A stretch of DNA of 64,000 nt, from assembly GCA_041687675.1 (NCBI GenBank), contig JAWLBM010000017.1, forward strand, positions 1 through 64,000. The letters are read 5' to 3'. The stretch is from JAWLBM01 sp041687675. Its GTDB lineage: Bacteria > Pseudomonadota > Alphaproteobacteria > Rhizobiales > Pleomorphomonadaceae. The position numbers and the translations under genes were made by a program. The notes below the pieces were generated by a model. The model did no database searches. It was given only the letters and a program-made list of their open reading frames with translations, and had not been told where the DNA came from. This document shows, piece after piece, positions 35,619 through 43,032 of this stretch; position 1 is the stretch's first letter; every line of letters begins with the position of its first letter.

Positions 35619-36323
35619 TCATGTGGTGGCGCGGTCGTAACGGGCGATTCCGTCCTTCCCGGCGACGATGATCGTCGAGGCGAGCCCGATGAACAAGCCG
35701 TGCTCCACCACGCCCGGAATCGGGCCAAGCGCGGACGCCAGCGCTTGTGGGTCCGAAATCCGGCGAAATTGCGCATCGACGATCCAGTTGCCCTGGTCGG
35801 AGACGAAGGGCTCGCCGGCGGCGGTCCGGCGCAGGGTGAGGTCCCCCGAAAGGCCGCAGGCGGCGGCCGCGGCGCGGATCCCGCGCAGCGTCGCGCCGAG
35901 GCCGAAGGTCACCACCTCGATCGGTAGCGGAAAGGCGCCGAGGTGCTCGACCCTCTTGCTCTCGTCGGTGATCACGATCATCCGCCGGCTGTCGGCGGCG
36001 ACGATCTTCTCGCGAAGGAGCGCCCCGCCGCCGCCCTTGACGAGGTTGAACCCCGGGTCGACCTCGTCCGCGCCGTCGACGGCGAGGTCGAGCCCGTCCA
36101 CCTCGTCGAGGGTCACCAGCCGCACGCCGACCTCGCGGGCGAGGGCGGCGGTGCGCTCGGAGGTCGGCACGCCTACGACGTCGAGCCCGCCGGCGACCTT
36201 GTCGCCGAGCAGGCGCACGAACCAGGCGGCCGTCGATCCGGTCCCGAGGCCGAGTCGCATGCCGCTCTCGACCGCCTCCAGCGCCACCGCCGCGGCGGCC
36301 CTCTTCAACTCGTCCGCCGACAT
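35619..36323 (-). CDS. rpiA: Ribose-5-phosphate isomerase A
   Basis: 234 residues. It interconverts ribose-5-phosphate and ribulose-5-phosphate in the pentose phosphate pathway, so it connects with the xylose genes further along. Motifs: MRLGLGTGSTAAWFVRLLG, the DGADEVDPGFNLVKGGGGAL active-site region and REKIVAADSRRMIVITDESK. It is the first gene of the rpiA-DUF2059-gor run and divergent from gph. Confidence 0.96.
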   Translation of the reverse strand: MSADELKRAAAAVALEAVESGMRLGLGTGSTAAWFVRLLGDKVAGGLDVVGVPTSERTAALAREVGVRLVTLDEVDGLDLAVDGADEVDPGFNLVKGGGGALLREKIVAADSRRMIVITDESKRVEHLGAFPLPIEVVTFGLGATLRGIRAAAAACGLSGDLTLRRTAAGEPFVSDQGNWIVDAQFRRISDPQALASALGPIPGVVEHGLFIGLASTIIVAGKDGIARYDRATT

Positions 36324-36456
36324 GCCTGCCTCCGCGCTCGGCCGAAATCCCGCAGGCTGCTTAGATCGCCGGGAGGCAGGGGGTCAAGGCGAGAGGGGCG
36401 TGCGCCGCGACGCCGCGGCTGCTATGGAGGGCCCGTTTTTGCAGCATGGAGTCCAG

Positions 36457-37176
36457 ATGTCCGCCCCGCTTCTCGTCCTCGACCTCGACGGCACGTTGCT
36501 CGACACCGCGCCGGACCTGCTCGGCGCCCTCAACGCGGTGCTCGCCGAGGACGGCCTGCCGCCCGCCAGCCGGGAGACGCTGGCGCTGCGATTCGGCCAC
36601 GGGGCGCGGGCGCTGATCGTCGAGGCCTACCGACGCGAGGGGCGGACCGGCTGGGAGGATCGGATCGACCGGCTCGTCGAGCGCTTCCTCCTCCACTACG
36701 CCGGGCGCTATGCCGCCGAGACTCGGCCCTTCCCGGGCGCCGTCGAGGCGATGGACCGGCTGGCCGCGGCGGGCGTGCGATTCGCGGTCTGCACCAACAA
36801 GCGCAAGGGCATGGCCGATCCGCTGCTGGAGGCGATGGGGCTCCGCCACCGCTTCGACGCGGTGCTCGGCGGCGACAGCCTGCCGGTGAGGAAGCCGGAC
36901 CCGGCCCACCTCCTCGCCACCATCTCCGCCGCCGGGGCGGACCCCGCCGCCGCGGTGATGGTCGGCGACAGCGACGCCGACGTGCTGGCGGCGAAGGCCG
37001 CCGGGGTGCCGGTGGTGGGCGTCACCTTCGGCTATTCGCCGGACCCGATGGACCTGCTCGGGCCCGACGCCGCGATCGACCACTTCGACGACCTCGACCG
37101 GGCGCTCGCCGCCGTCTCGCCGGCTTTCGCGCGCGCGCTCGCCGCGGCTCAGAGGGCCGCGACGGCCTCCTCGTAG
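36457..37176 (+). CDS. gph: Phosphoglycolate phosphatase (HAD family)
   Basis: 239 residues. It removes phosphate from 2-phosphoglycolate formed during DNA repair or oxygenation. HAD motif I LVLDLDGTLLDTAPDL, motif II in FAVCTNKRKG, motif III lysine in RKPDP and motif IV VMVGDSDADV. ATG 36457 is preferred over an in-frame ATG at 36424; GGAG lies 6 bases before it. Its last 28 bases overlap the end of the opposite-strand DUF4139 gene. Confidence 0.9.
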   Translation: MSAPLLVLDLDGTLLDTAPDLLGALNAVLAEDGLPPASRETLALRFGHGARALIVEAYRREGRTGWEDRIDRLVERFLLHYAGRYAAETRPFPGAVEAMDRLAAAGVRFAVCTNKRKGMADPLLEAMGLRHRFDAVLGGDSLPVRKPDPAHLLATISAAGADPAAAVMVGDSDADVLAAKAAGVPVVGVTFGYSPDPMDLLGPDAAIDHFDDLDRALAAVSPAFARALAAAQRAATASS

Positions 37177-39164
37177 GCGGTGCGCAGCTCCTCCACCGTC
37201 CGCTCCGCTGCCTCGCGCCGCTTCGCCGCCTCGGCGAGCCGCCCGTCGAGCTCCGCCATGGCCTCGAGGTAGGTCCGGGCGAGCTCGGAGTTGGACGGCA
37301 CCGACTGGAGGTTCCGCCTCACCCGGTCCTGGTCGGCGTCGAGCCGCTGGAACGCGGTGGCGATGCGCTCGACCTCGTCCTCGGCCTCGGCGAGGGCCCG
37401 CCTCCGCTCGGCGAGGCCGGCCAGCTTCTCCCGGATCGCCGGGTCGATCCCGCGGGTCTCGGACCAGGCGACGAGGGCGCCGTAGTCCTGCTCGAGCAGC
37501 ATGTACTGCTCCTCGCCGAGCCGGCTCTCCAGCACCCGCACCGTGGCGGTCGCCCCCGGTTCGAGGCGCGTCTTCAGCCGCATCGAGCTGCCGTTGTCGG
37601 AGACGACCTCCGTCTCGCTGCGGGCGTCCCAGCCGAGCTGGCGCGGATGGTCGATCATCACCGTCCGCGCGGCGGTCTCGGGGCCCTCGATGTCGTAGTC
37701 GGTGGTGCGCTCGAATCGGCGGGTCAGCACCAGGACGCCGTTCTCGACCCTGGCCGAGGCGATCCGGCGGGTCTCGCCGCCGTCGGTGTCGACGGTGACC
37801 TTCGGATCGGCGGCGTAGGCGGCGAAGCGCGTCTCGCCGGGCGGGATGCCGAGGATCTGGGCGTCGCCGAGGTAGCCCTCCTCGTCGAAGACGGTGAAGA
37901 TTCCCGGCGGCAGGCTGCCGTCGCCGCCGTTGGTGAGGAACAGCGCCGCCACCGGGTGCCGGCTGCCCCCGGAGGGCTGCCACAGCGAGACCAGCTCCGC
38001 CTCGTAGTCGGCGTCGATGATCGGCACCGACAGGGTGTGGCCGGAGGGAAGGTCCACCGGGCGCGGGATCGTGAAGCGCACGCCGACGTCGCCCTCGACC
38101 GCCGTCACCTGCTGCGTCGGCGCTGACGGCTCGACCCGCGTCCGTTGCGCGAACCCGGCGATCGAGGCGAGCTCCTGCATCGAGCGCGGCGGCGCGGCGG
38201 CGGCCGGCATCTCCATGTCGCTCGCCTCGTAGGCGAAATCCTCCCCCGCCGGCTTCGTCCGCTGCAACGCGCCGTCGTCGATGCCGACGTTGACCGGGCC
38301 GCCGGGCAGCGCGATCGGGGCTTCCGCCCGCGGCCGCCAGTACATGTCGTAGAGCCGCTGGCGGAGCGCGACCGGGTTCGAGGAGGAGAGCGTCACGGTG
38401 ACGTCGTCCCAGTCCTCGCCGGTGGCGTTCTCGAGCACCGCCCAGCCCTGGATGCGGACCTTGTCGTCGGCGCCGGCGATCGCCCGGTAGGCGACCTTCC
38501 AGACCGGCGCGGCGGCGACGTAGGAGACCTCCACCCGGCGCGGGCCGGCCCCCTCGGTCTCGACCCGCACGGTCTTCGCGCCGTCGTCCTTGCCGCCGCG
38601 CAGCGCCCGGCCGGCCTCGGCGATCTTCTGGCGGATGCCCGCGTCGGTAAAGGTTACCTTGGCGGCGGGGCCGAGCGTCAGCTGGCGGACCGAGCCGTCG
38701 GCGAGCAGCAGCGACACCGCCGGCAGCTCGAAGGCGGCGCCCTCCGAGGGCCGCTGCACCCGGTCGACGCCGAGGATGACGCCGCGGGCGGCGTTGCCCT
38801 CGCCGTCGTCGACCTCGGCGGTGAAGCCGCGCATCGCCTGCGCGACCGCCGCGGGGGAGGCGAGGTCGCCGGGGCCGAAGGGAAGGTTGCGGAAGGCCTC
38901 GGCGACGGAGTCCGAGCCGACCAGCGAGACGCCGGTGACCGTGCCGGCCGGGTCGGCGACGACGAGGCTCTTCAGGACGTCGTCCACCTGCGTCGCCGGC
39001 ACGGTGACCTCGATCGCCGCCGGGCCGTCGGCCTCGAAGCCGCGGACGATCTCGGCGAGGCCGCCGGAGGAGAGCAGCACCGAGGAGATGTCGCCGTCCG
39101 CGGCTGCCGCGGGGCCGGCGGCGAGGGCGAGGGCGGAGGCGGAGAGAAGGAAGGCTGCACGCAT
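37149..39164 (-). CDS. DUF4139 (mucoidy inhibitor MuiA-like) secreted protein
   Basis: 671 residues from ATG 39164. Signal peptide MRAAFLLSASALALAAGPAA. A large beta-rich DUF4139 body follows, with VEVSYVAAAPVWKVAYRAIA, WAVLENATGEDWDDVTVTLS and RTVMIDHPRQLGW. The last 95 residues are charged and strongly helical (ERRRALAEAEDEVERIATAF), a likely coiled coil. Function unknown; the name comes from a mucoidy inhibitor in related proteins. Its stop codon lies inside gph on the other strand, a 28-base tail-to-tail overlap, leaving no room for a terminator. Confidence 0.8.
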   Translation of the reverse strand: MRAAFLLSASALALAAGPAAAADGDISSVLLSSGGLAEIVRGFEADGPAAIEVTVPATQVDDVLKSLVVADPAGTVTGVSLVGSDSVAEAFRNLPFGPGDLASPAAVAQAMRGFTAEVDDGEGNAARGVILGVDRVQRPSEGAAFELPAVSLLLADGSVRQLTLGPAAKVTFTDAGIRQKIAEAGRALRGGKDDGAKTVRVETEGAGPRRVEVSYVAAAPVWKVAYRAIAGADDKVRIQGWAVLENATGEDWDDVTVTLSSSNPVALRQRLYDMYWRPRAEAPIALPGGPVNVGIDDGALQRTKPAGEDFAYEASDMEMPAAAAPPRSMQELASIAGFAQRTRVEPSAPTQQVTAVEGDVGVRFTIPRPVDLPSGHTLSVPIIDADYEAELVSLWQPSGGSRHPVAALFLTNGGDGSLPPGIFTVFDEEGYLGDAQILGIPPGETRFAAYAADPKVTVDTDGGETRRIASARVENGVLVLTRRFERTTDYDIEGPETAARTVMIDHPRQLGWDARSETEVVSDNGSSMRLKTRLEPGATATVRVLESRLGEEQYMLLEQDYGALVAWSETRGIDPAIREKLAGLAERRRALAEAEDEVERIATAFQRLDADQDRVRRNLQSVPSNSELARTYLEAMAELDGRLAEAAKRREAAERTVEELRTAYEEAVAAL

Positions 39165-39363
39165 CGCGAAATCTCCGGCACGGCCCCGGCGCGCCGGGGG
39201 TCGGTGGAACTGACGATGCGGCACGGTCGCCCGGCCCGATGGCCGAATTGTGATCGTCCGCGACGGGCCGCCGCACCCGCACGCCGCCCGGTCCCCGCCG
39301 CGGCAGCCGCCGCTCTCCCTGCTTGACTTGCGCCCGCCATCCCCCTTATACCCCCGCACCATC

Positions 39364-39438
39364 GGGCGGTTAGCTCAGCGGGAGAGCATTCGCTTCACAC
39401 GCGAAGGGTCACAGGTTCAATCCCTGTACCGCCCACCA
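39364..39438 (+). tRNA. tRNA-Val (anticodon CAC)
   Basis: Full cloverleaf: acceptor GGGCGGT pairs with ACCGCCC, D-arm GCTCAGCGGGAGAGC, anticodon arm TTCGC-TTCACAC-GCGAA with CAC at 34-36, T-arm ACAGG-TTCAATC-CCTGT, discriminator A and an encoded CCA (39436-39438). It stands between the DUF4139 gene and the helicase gene. No integrase or duplicated 3' end was seen, so there is no evidence of an attachment site. Confidence 0.97.
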
Positions 39439-39773
39439 TTCCCCAAGTCGGTCCCTTTGTCTTCTTGCCGTTCTCGCCGAGCGCCTGCGGGACGGGCGAG
39501 ATCGTCCCTGTCCGGCACCCGAGCGGGGGCCTCTTGCGGGCCGGCCCATGACAGGGGGATCACCGCTGCCCGCGTCATCTGCGCTTGACAAATCACCGGC
39601 TTGCGTCCATCTGCATGTTGCTGCGGGTGCGAAACGCTCCGCCATACCGGCCGCGTGACGTGTAGAGGCTTCCCTCTCCCTGGCCGGACCCGATAGTTTC
39701 TCCCAGGAATTGCCCGATCACGCGGGGCGTTCTGACCCCGCGGAACGCCGCCGGCAGAGCCGGCGGCCGACGC
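39439..39773. other. Spacer between tRNA-Val and DEAD-box helicase
   Basis: 335 bases with no gene. A perfect TTGACA occurs at 39587-39592, but the -10 region at the right distance (CATCTG) is poor. It is a possible promoter of the helicase, with a leader of about 150 bases. Long leaders are common before cold-inducible DEAD-box genes, but no specific element can be pointed to. Confidence 0.45.
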
Positions 39774-41300
39774 ATGTCGTCGAAAGAGACCACCTTGACC
39801 GATTTTGCTTCCCTCGGCCTCGCCCAGAGCCTCCTCAAGGCCCTGGTGGACGAAGGCTACGAGACCCCCACTCCCATCCAGGCGCAGGCCATCCCCGAGC
39901 TTCTCGCCGGCCGCGACCTCCTGGGCATCGCCCAGACCGGCACCGGCAAGACGGCGGCCTTCGCGCTGCCGATCCTGCAGCGGCTGGCGCCCGGGCGGAT
40001 CGCCCAGCCGCGCCGGGTGCGCTGCCTGATCCTCTCGCCGACGCGCGAGCTCGCCACCCAGATCGCCGACAGCTTCCGGGCCTACGGCAAGTACATGAAC
40101 CACATGTCCATCGCCGTGGTGTTCGGCGGCGTCGGCCATCGCCCGCAGGAGGAGCGGCTGCGCCGCGGCGTCGACATCCTCGTCGCCACCCCCGGCCGGC
40201 TGATCGACCATCTCGACGCGGGCATGTTCCAGCTCGACAGCACCGAGGTCTTCGTCCTCGACGAGGCGGACCAGATGCTCGACATGGGCTTCATCCACGC
40301 GGTCCGGAAGATCGTCCGCAAGCTGCCCAAGCAGCGGCAGAGCCTGTTCTTCTCGGCCACCATGCCGAAGGAGATCGGCCAGCTCGCGGGCGAGCTGCTG
40401 ACCGACCCGGCGACCGTCGCCGTCGCTCCGGTGGCCACCACGGTCGAGCGGGTCGAACAGCGGGTGATCTTCGTCGAGACCGCCGCCAAGCGGACGCTGC
40501 TGCGCGACGTGATCGTCGACGAGAAGCCCGACCGGGCGCTCGTCTTCACGCGCACCAAGCACGGCGCCGACCGCGTCGTCCGCTCGCTCGCCCAGGACGG
40601 CATCGCGGCGGTGGCGATCCACGGCAACAAGAGCCAGGCCCAGCGCGAGAAGGCGCTGGCGGGCTTCAAGGCGGGCGCGACCCCGATCCTGATCGCCACC
40701 GACATCGCCGCCCGCGGCATCGACGTGACCGGCGTCAGCCACGTCATCAACTTCGACCTGCCGAACATCCCGGAGAGCTACGTCCACCGCATCGGCCGGA
40801 CCGCGCGCGCCGGGGCGAGCGGCATCGCCATCTCCTTCTGCGACCAGGAGGAGCGGGCCTTCCTCAAGGACATCGAGAAGCTCACCCGGCAGACGATCCC
40901 GGCCGAGGACCGCCGCGGCTCCATCAAGGTCGCCCCGCGCGCCGCGCGCGACGACGACGACGGCGAGCGGCGTGGCTTCCGTGAGGGCCAGGGTCGCGGT
41001 CGCGGCCAGCGCGGTCGCGTCGGCAACGGCCATCCGGGCCAGGCCTCGCGCCCGAGCGGCGGCGAGCGGTCGGGCGGCCATGCGTCCCGGGCGAAGGGCG
41101 GCAAGCCGTCCCGCCAGGGCGCCGGCCAGCCGGGCGCCCGAGCGGCCGAGACGGGCTCGCGCCACTCGGCGGCGAGCGGCGCCCAAGCCGCGCCGCGGCC
41201 GAACCACCGCGACACCGGCGCGAGCGAGCAGAGCCTCAGCCGCGTCGGCTTCCTCGCCCGCCCGGCGGGCGCCGAGGGCCCGCGGCGGCGGCCGGGCTGA
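39774..41300 (+). CDS. DEAD-box RNA helicase (RhlE-like)
   Basis: 508 residues. All canonical motifs are visible: Q motif TPTPIQAQAIP, Walker A AQTGTGKT, PTRELA, VATPGRL, DEAD (about 162), SAT, and the C-terminal ATDIAARGIDV and HRIGRTARAG. Residues 1-380 are the helicase core. The last 130 are Arg/Gly/Ser-rich and disordered (GQGRGRGQRGR), as in RhlE-type enzymes that unwind structured RNA and help ribosome assembly. Two hairpins follow the stop. Confidence 0.93.
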   Translation: MSSKETTLTDFASLGLAQSLLKALVDEGYETPTPIQAQAIPELLAGRDLLGIAQTGTGKTAAFALPILQRLAPGRIAQPRRVRCLILSPTRELATQIADSFRAYGKYMNHMSIAVVFGGVGHRPQEERLRRGVDILVATPGRLIDHLDAGMFQLDSTEVFVLDEADQMLDMGFIHAVRKIVRKLPKQRQSLFFSATMPKEIGQLAGELLTDPATVAVAPVATTVERVEQRVIFVETAAKRTLLRDVIVDEKPDRALVFTRTKHGADRVVRSLAQDGIAAVAIHGNKSQAQREKALAGFKAGATPILIATDIAARGIDVTGVSHVINFDLPNIPESYVHRIGRTARAGASGIAISFCDQEERAFLKDIEKLTRQTIPAEDRRGSIKVAPRAARDDDDGERRGFREGQGRGRGQRGRVGNGHPGQASRPSGGERSGGHASRAKGGKPSRQGAGQPGARAAETGSRHSAASGAQAAPRPNHRDTGASEQSLSRVGFLARPAGAEGPRRRPG

Positions 41301-41314
41301 CCGTCCGCCAACGC

Positions 41315-41333
41315 CCGGCGGCACCGCCGCCGG
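41315..41333 (+). terminator. First hairpin after the DEAD-box helicase
   Basis: CCGGCGGC and GCCGCCGG form an 8-bp perfect stem with loop ACC, 14 bases past the stop, followed by CCCCTTG. It is weaker than the second hairpin at 41362. Confidence 0.45.
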
Positions 41334-41361
41334 CCCCTTGATATTATTGACGATCTCCACG

Positions 41362-41390
41362 ACGGCGGTCCGGGCTTCCCGGGCCGCCGT
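41362..41390 (+). terminator. Terminator after the DEAD-box helicase
   Basis: ACGGCGGTCCGGG and CCCGGGCCGCCGT form a 13-bp stem (one wobble) with loop CTT, followed by TTCC. This is the best intrinsic terminator in this gap. Confidence 0.7.
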
Positions 41391-41532
41391 TTCCGTTCGG
41401 CCGCAGGCGCCGGCGAAGTATCCCGTAAAGCCGGTTGTCCGCGCGTCCCCCGAACGGAGGACGACGCGGGCACCGCTGCAGCTTCCAATAGATAACCGGA
41501 AGAAGCGTGCGGACGTGAAAGTGGAGAACATC

Positions 41533-42243
41533 ATGAAAATCAGATCTCGCATACTTGCGGTGACGGCCATCGCGGCCCTCACCATCACCGCGGCATTCCC
41601 GGCGTCGGCCGACTCGCCGCTCAACGTCGTCTTCTACAACGGCAGCAAGCCGACCTGGGTCGGCTCGGGGCACGCTGACATCTTCATGAACAGCGGGGGG
41701 GTTGTCGGTTCGACGACTCTCATCGGCGATCCCCCGGGCAGCGCGGGCGCGCCGGACACGTTCGTCGCCGCGCAGCAGCTCGTCGAGACCTTCGTCGGCC
41801 GCGGTGGCGCCGACGTCTTCCGGTTCCACGCCGAGACCAGCGACGGCTACTCGACGGACACCATCGCCGACTTCGACCCGGCGGAGGGCGACCGCATCGA
41901 CCTCAGCCGGATCGACGCGAACACCAAGCTTGGGGGCAGGCAGGCGTTCCGCTACATCGGCGAGGCGCCGGCGTTCGAGGGCCGGACCGGATACCAGGCG
42001 GCCGGCCAGCTCCGCTTCTGGGACGGCTACCTGATCGGTGATACCAACGGAACCTGGTCGGCCGACGGCAGCGATCCGGCGGACTTCGAACTGATCGTCA
42101 AGCTGGACGGGGTCGACCACCTCGACGCCGCTGCGCTGGTCCTCAGCGACAAGGCGTCCGGCCCGGCAAAGAAGAAGAAGAAGACGAAGAAGAAGACGAA
42201 CCCGGGCAAGAAAATGAAGTCGAAGAATGCGACCAAGCAGTAG
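41533..42243 (+). CDS. Secreted protein with serralysin/RTX-type C-terminal domain and lysine-rich tail
   Basis: 236 residues. ATG 41533 has GTGGAG 7 bases upstream. Signal peptide MKIRSRILAVTAIAALTITA, cleaved near ASA-DSP. The core (about 85-200) resembles the C-terminal part of M10/serralysin RTX proteins: DTIADFDPAEGDRIDLSRID, QAFRYIGEAPAFEGR and GDTNGTWSADGSDPADFELI. It matches the ends of the two propeller/RTX proteins in this window but has no propeller. The last 25 residues are almost all Lys/Thr/Asn, unusual for a T1SS substrate. Role unknown. Confidence 0.75.
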   Translation: MKIRSRILAVTAIAALTITAAFPASADSPLNVVFYNGSKPTWVGSGHADIFMNSGGVVGSTTLIGDPPGSAGAPDTFVAAQQLVETFVGRGGADVFRFHAETSDGYSTDTIADFDPAEGDRIDLSRIDANTKLGGRQAFRYIGEAPAFEGRTGYQAAGQLRFWDGYLIGDTNGTWSADGSDPADFELIVKLDGVDHLDAAALVLSDKASGPAKKKKKTKKKTNPGKKMKSKNATKQ

Positions 42244-42254
42244 CGCGCCTTCGC

Positions 42255-42284
42255 CGCGGCCGGCGGGGCGACCCGCCGGCCGCG
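42255..42284 (+). terminator. Terminator after the short RTX-type gene
   Basis: A 13-bp stem with core GCGGCCGGCGGG / CCCGCCGGCCGC plus one outer C-G pair, loop GCGA, starts 12 bases past the stop codon and is followed by TTCGCC. Confidence 0.65.
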
Positions 42285-42452
42285 TTCGCCGGACGAGTCC
42301 GGCCACTCCCCCAGGACGCCTTCAGGGCTGCGAATCCAAGTTGGCAGGGTAGGTGCCCGACGAGGCTTGCGAGGGTGTGATCGGACCCTCGCTACCAGCG
42401 CCCGCCGCGCCAGTCTTCTGCCGTCGGGCGGCGCCAGTGGCCGGTGAGCCTT

Positions 42453-42597
42453 CCTTCTCCCCCTTGGGGGAGCTTTCCTTCTCCCCGTCGGGGGAGCTTT
42501 CCTTCTCCCCGTTGGGGGGAGCTTTCCTTCTCCCCGTCGGGGGAGCTTTCCTTCTCCCCCTTGGGGGAGCTTTCCTTCTCCCCCTTGGGGGAGAAGG
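42453..42597 (+). repeat. Minisatellite, six 24-bp palindromic units
   Basis: Six units of CCTTCTCCCC-NNN-GGGGGAGCTTT begin at 42453, 42477, 42501, 42526, 42550 and 42574. Each is itself a small palindrome (CTCCCC...GGGGAG). Units differ mainly at the three central bases and one has an extra G. The last unit runs into a REP element. Confidence 0.8.
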
Positions 42598-42700
42598 TGC
42601 CCCGAAGGGGCGGATGAGGGGTGAGAACCCATCCAGCCGCGCGAACCCTCCGGCCGGGCGCCCCTCATCCGCCGGCATCCGCCGGCACCTTCTCCCCGGG
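42585..42700. repeat. Inverted pair of rhizobial REP elements
   Basis: GGGGGAGAAGGTGCCCCGAA (from 42587), leading to CGGATGAGGGG, is mirrored by CCCCTCATCCG (42661) through CACCTTCTCCCC (to about 42697). The CCCTCATCCG...CACCTTCTCCCC sequence is a very common intergenic palindrome in Rhizobiales. The mirrored pair could form a large cruciform. Confidence 0.75.
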
Positions 42701-43032
42701 AGGGGAGAAGGGGAGCGTGCCCCGCCCGCCGCGCCAGTCTTCTGCCGTCGGGCGGCGTCAGTGGCCGGGGAGCCTTCCTTCTCCCCCTCGGGGGTTGGAC
42801 CAGCGCCTCCAGCCCGCCGCTCGCCTCGACGGCGCGGTTCGATCTTGACGAAATGCCTGCAGGCCGCGCGCCTGTGAGCGGGCAGTCAGCGTTCCGGAGG
42901 GTCGCCGCAAGATCGTAAAAAATATCAGTTCCAGATCACCCTTCCGGGTGACGCGGGCCGTGGCGGCGGGGGCTTCACTGGGGACATGCCGGAAGCGGTG
43001 TCCGGCTCAACCTGGAACCAAAGAGGCTGCCC

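Larger units (their letters stand above)
42399..42794. repeat. 72-bp direct repeat bracketing the repeat cluster
   Basis: The segment 42399-42470 and the segment 42723-42794 match over 72 bases with about three differences, offset by 324 bases. Both start CGCCCGCCGCGCCAGTCTTC and end with CCTTCTCCCC...GGGGG. The direct repeats bracket the minisatellite and the inverted REP pair. Confidence 0.75.
42285..43032. other. Repeat-rich spacer between two RTX-type genes
   Basis: No gene. About half is repeats, listed separately. From 42800 on it is single-copy and becomes AT-richer near 42910-42935 (GTAAAAAATATCAG), a possible promoter zone. A small hairpin TCACCC-TTCC-GGGTGA (42936-42951) lies in the probable leader of the gene at 43033. 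Confidence 0.6.

Noticed and set aside
39364..39438. tRNA-Val as an integration site for a genomic island
   Set aside because: No integrase, no duplicated tRNA 3' end and no compositional change follow; the next gene is a housekeeping helicase.
42453..42597. Possible CRISPR array
   Set aside because: Units are contiguous 24-bp palindromes without unique spacers, and no cas genes occur in the window.
42353..42877. Frames encoding LSFSPxGELSFSP-like repeats between the RTX genes
   Set aside because: The repeated peptide is only the translation of the 24-bp palindromic minisatellite; both strands give similar frames and no ribosome site is present.
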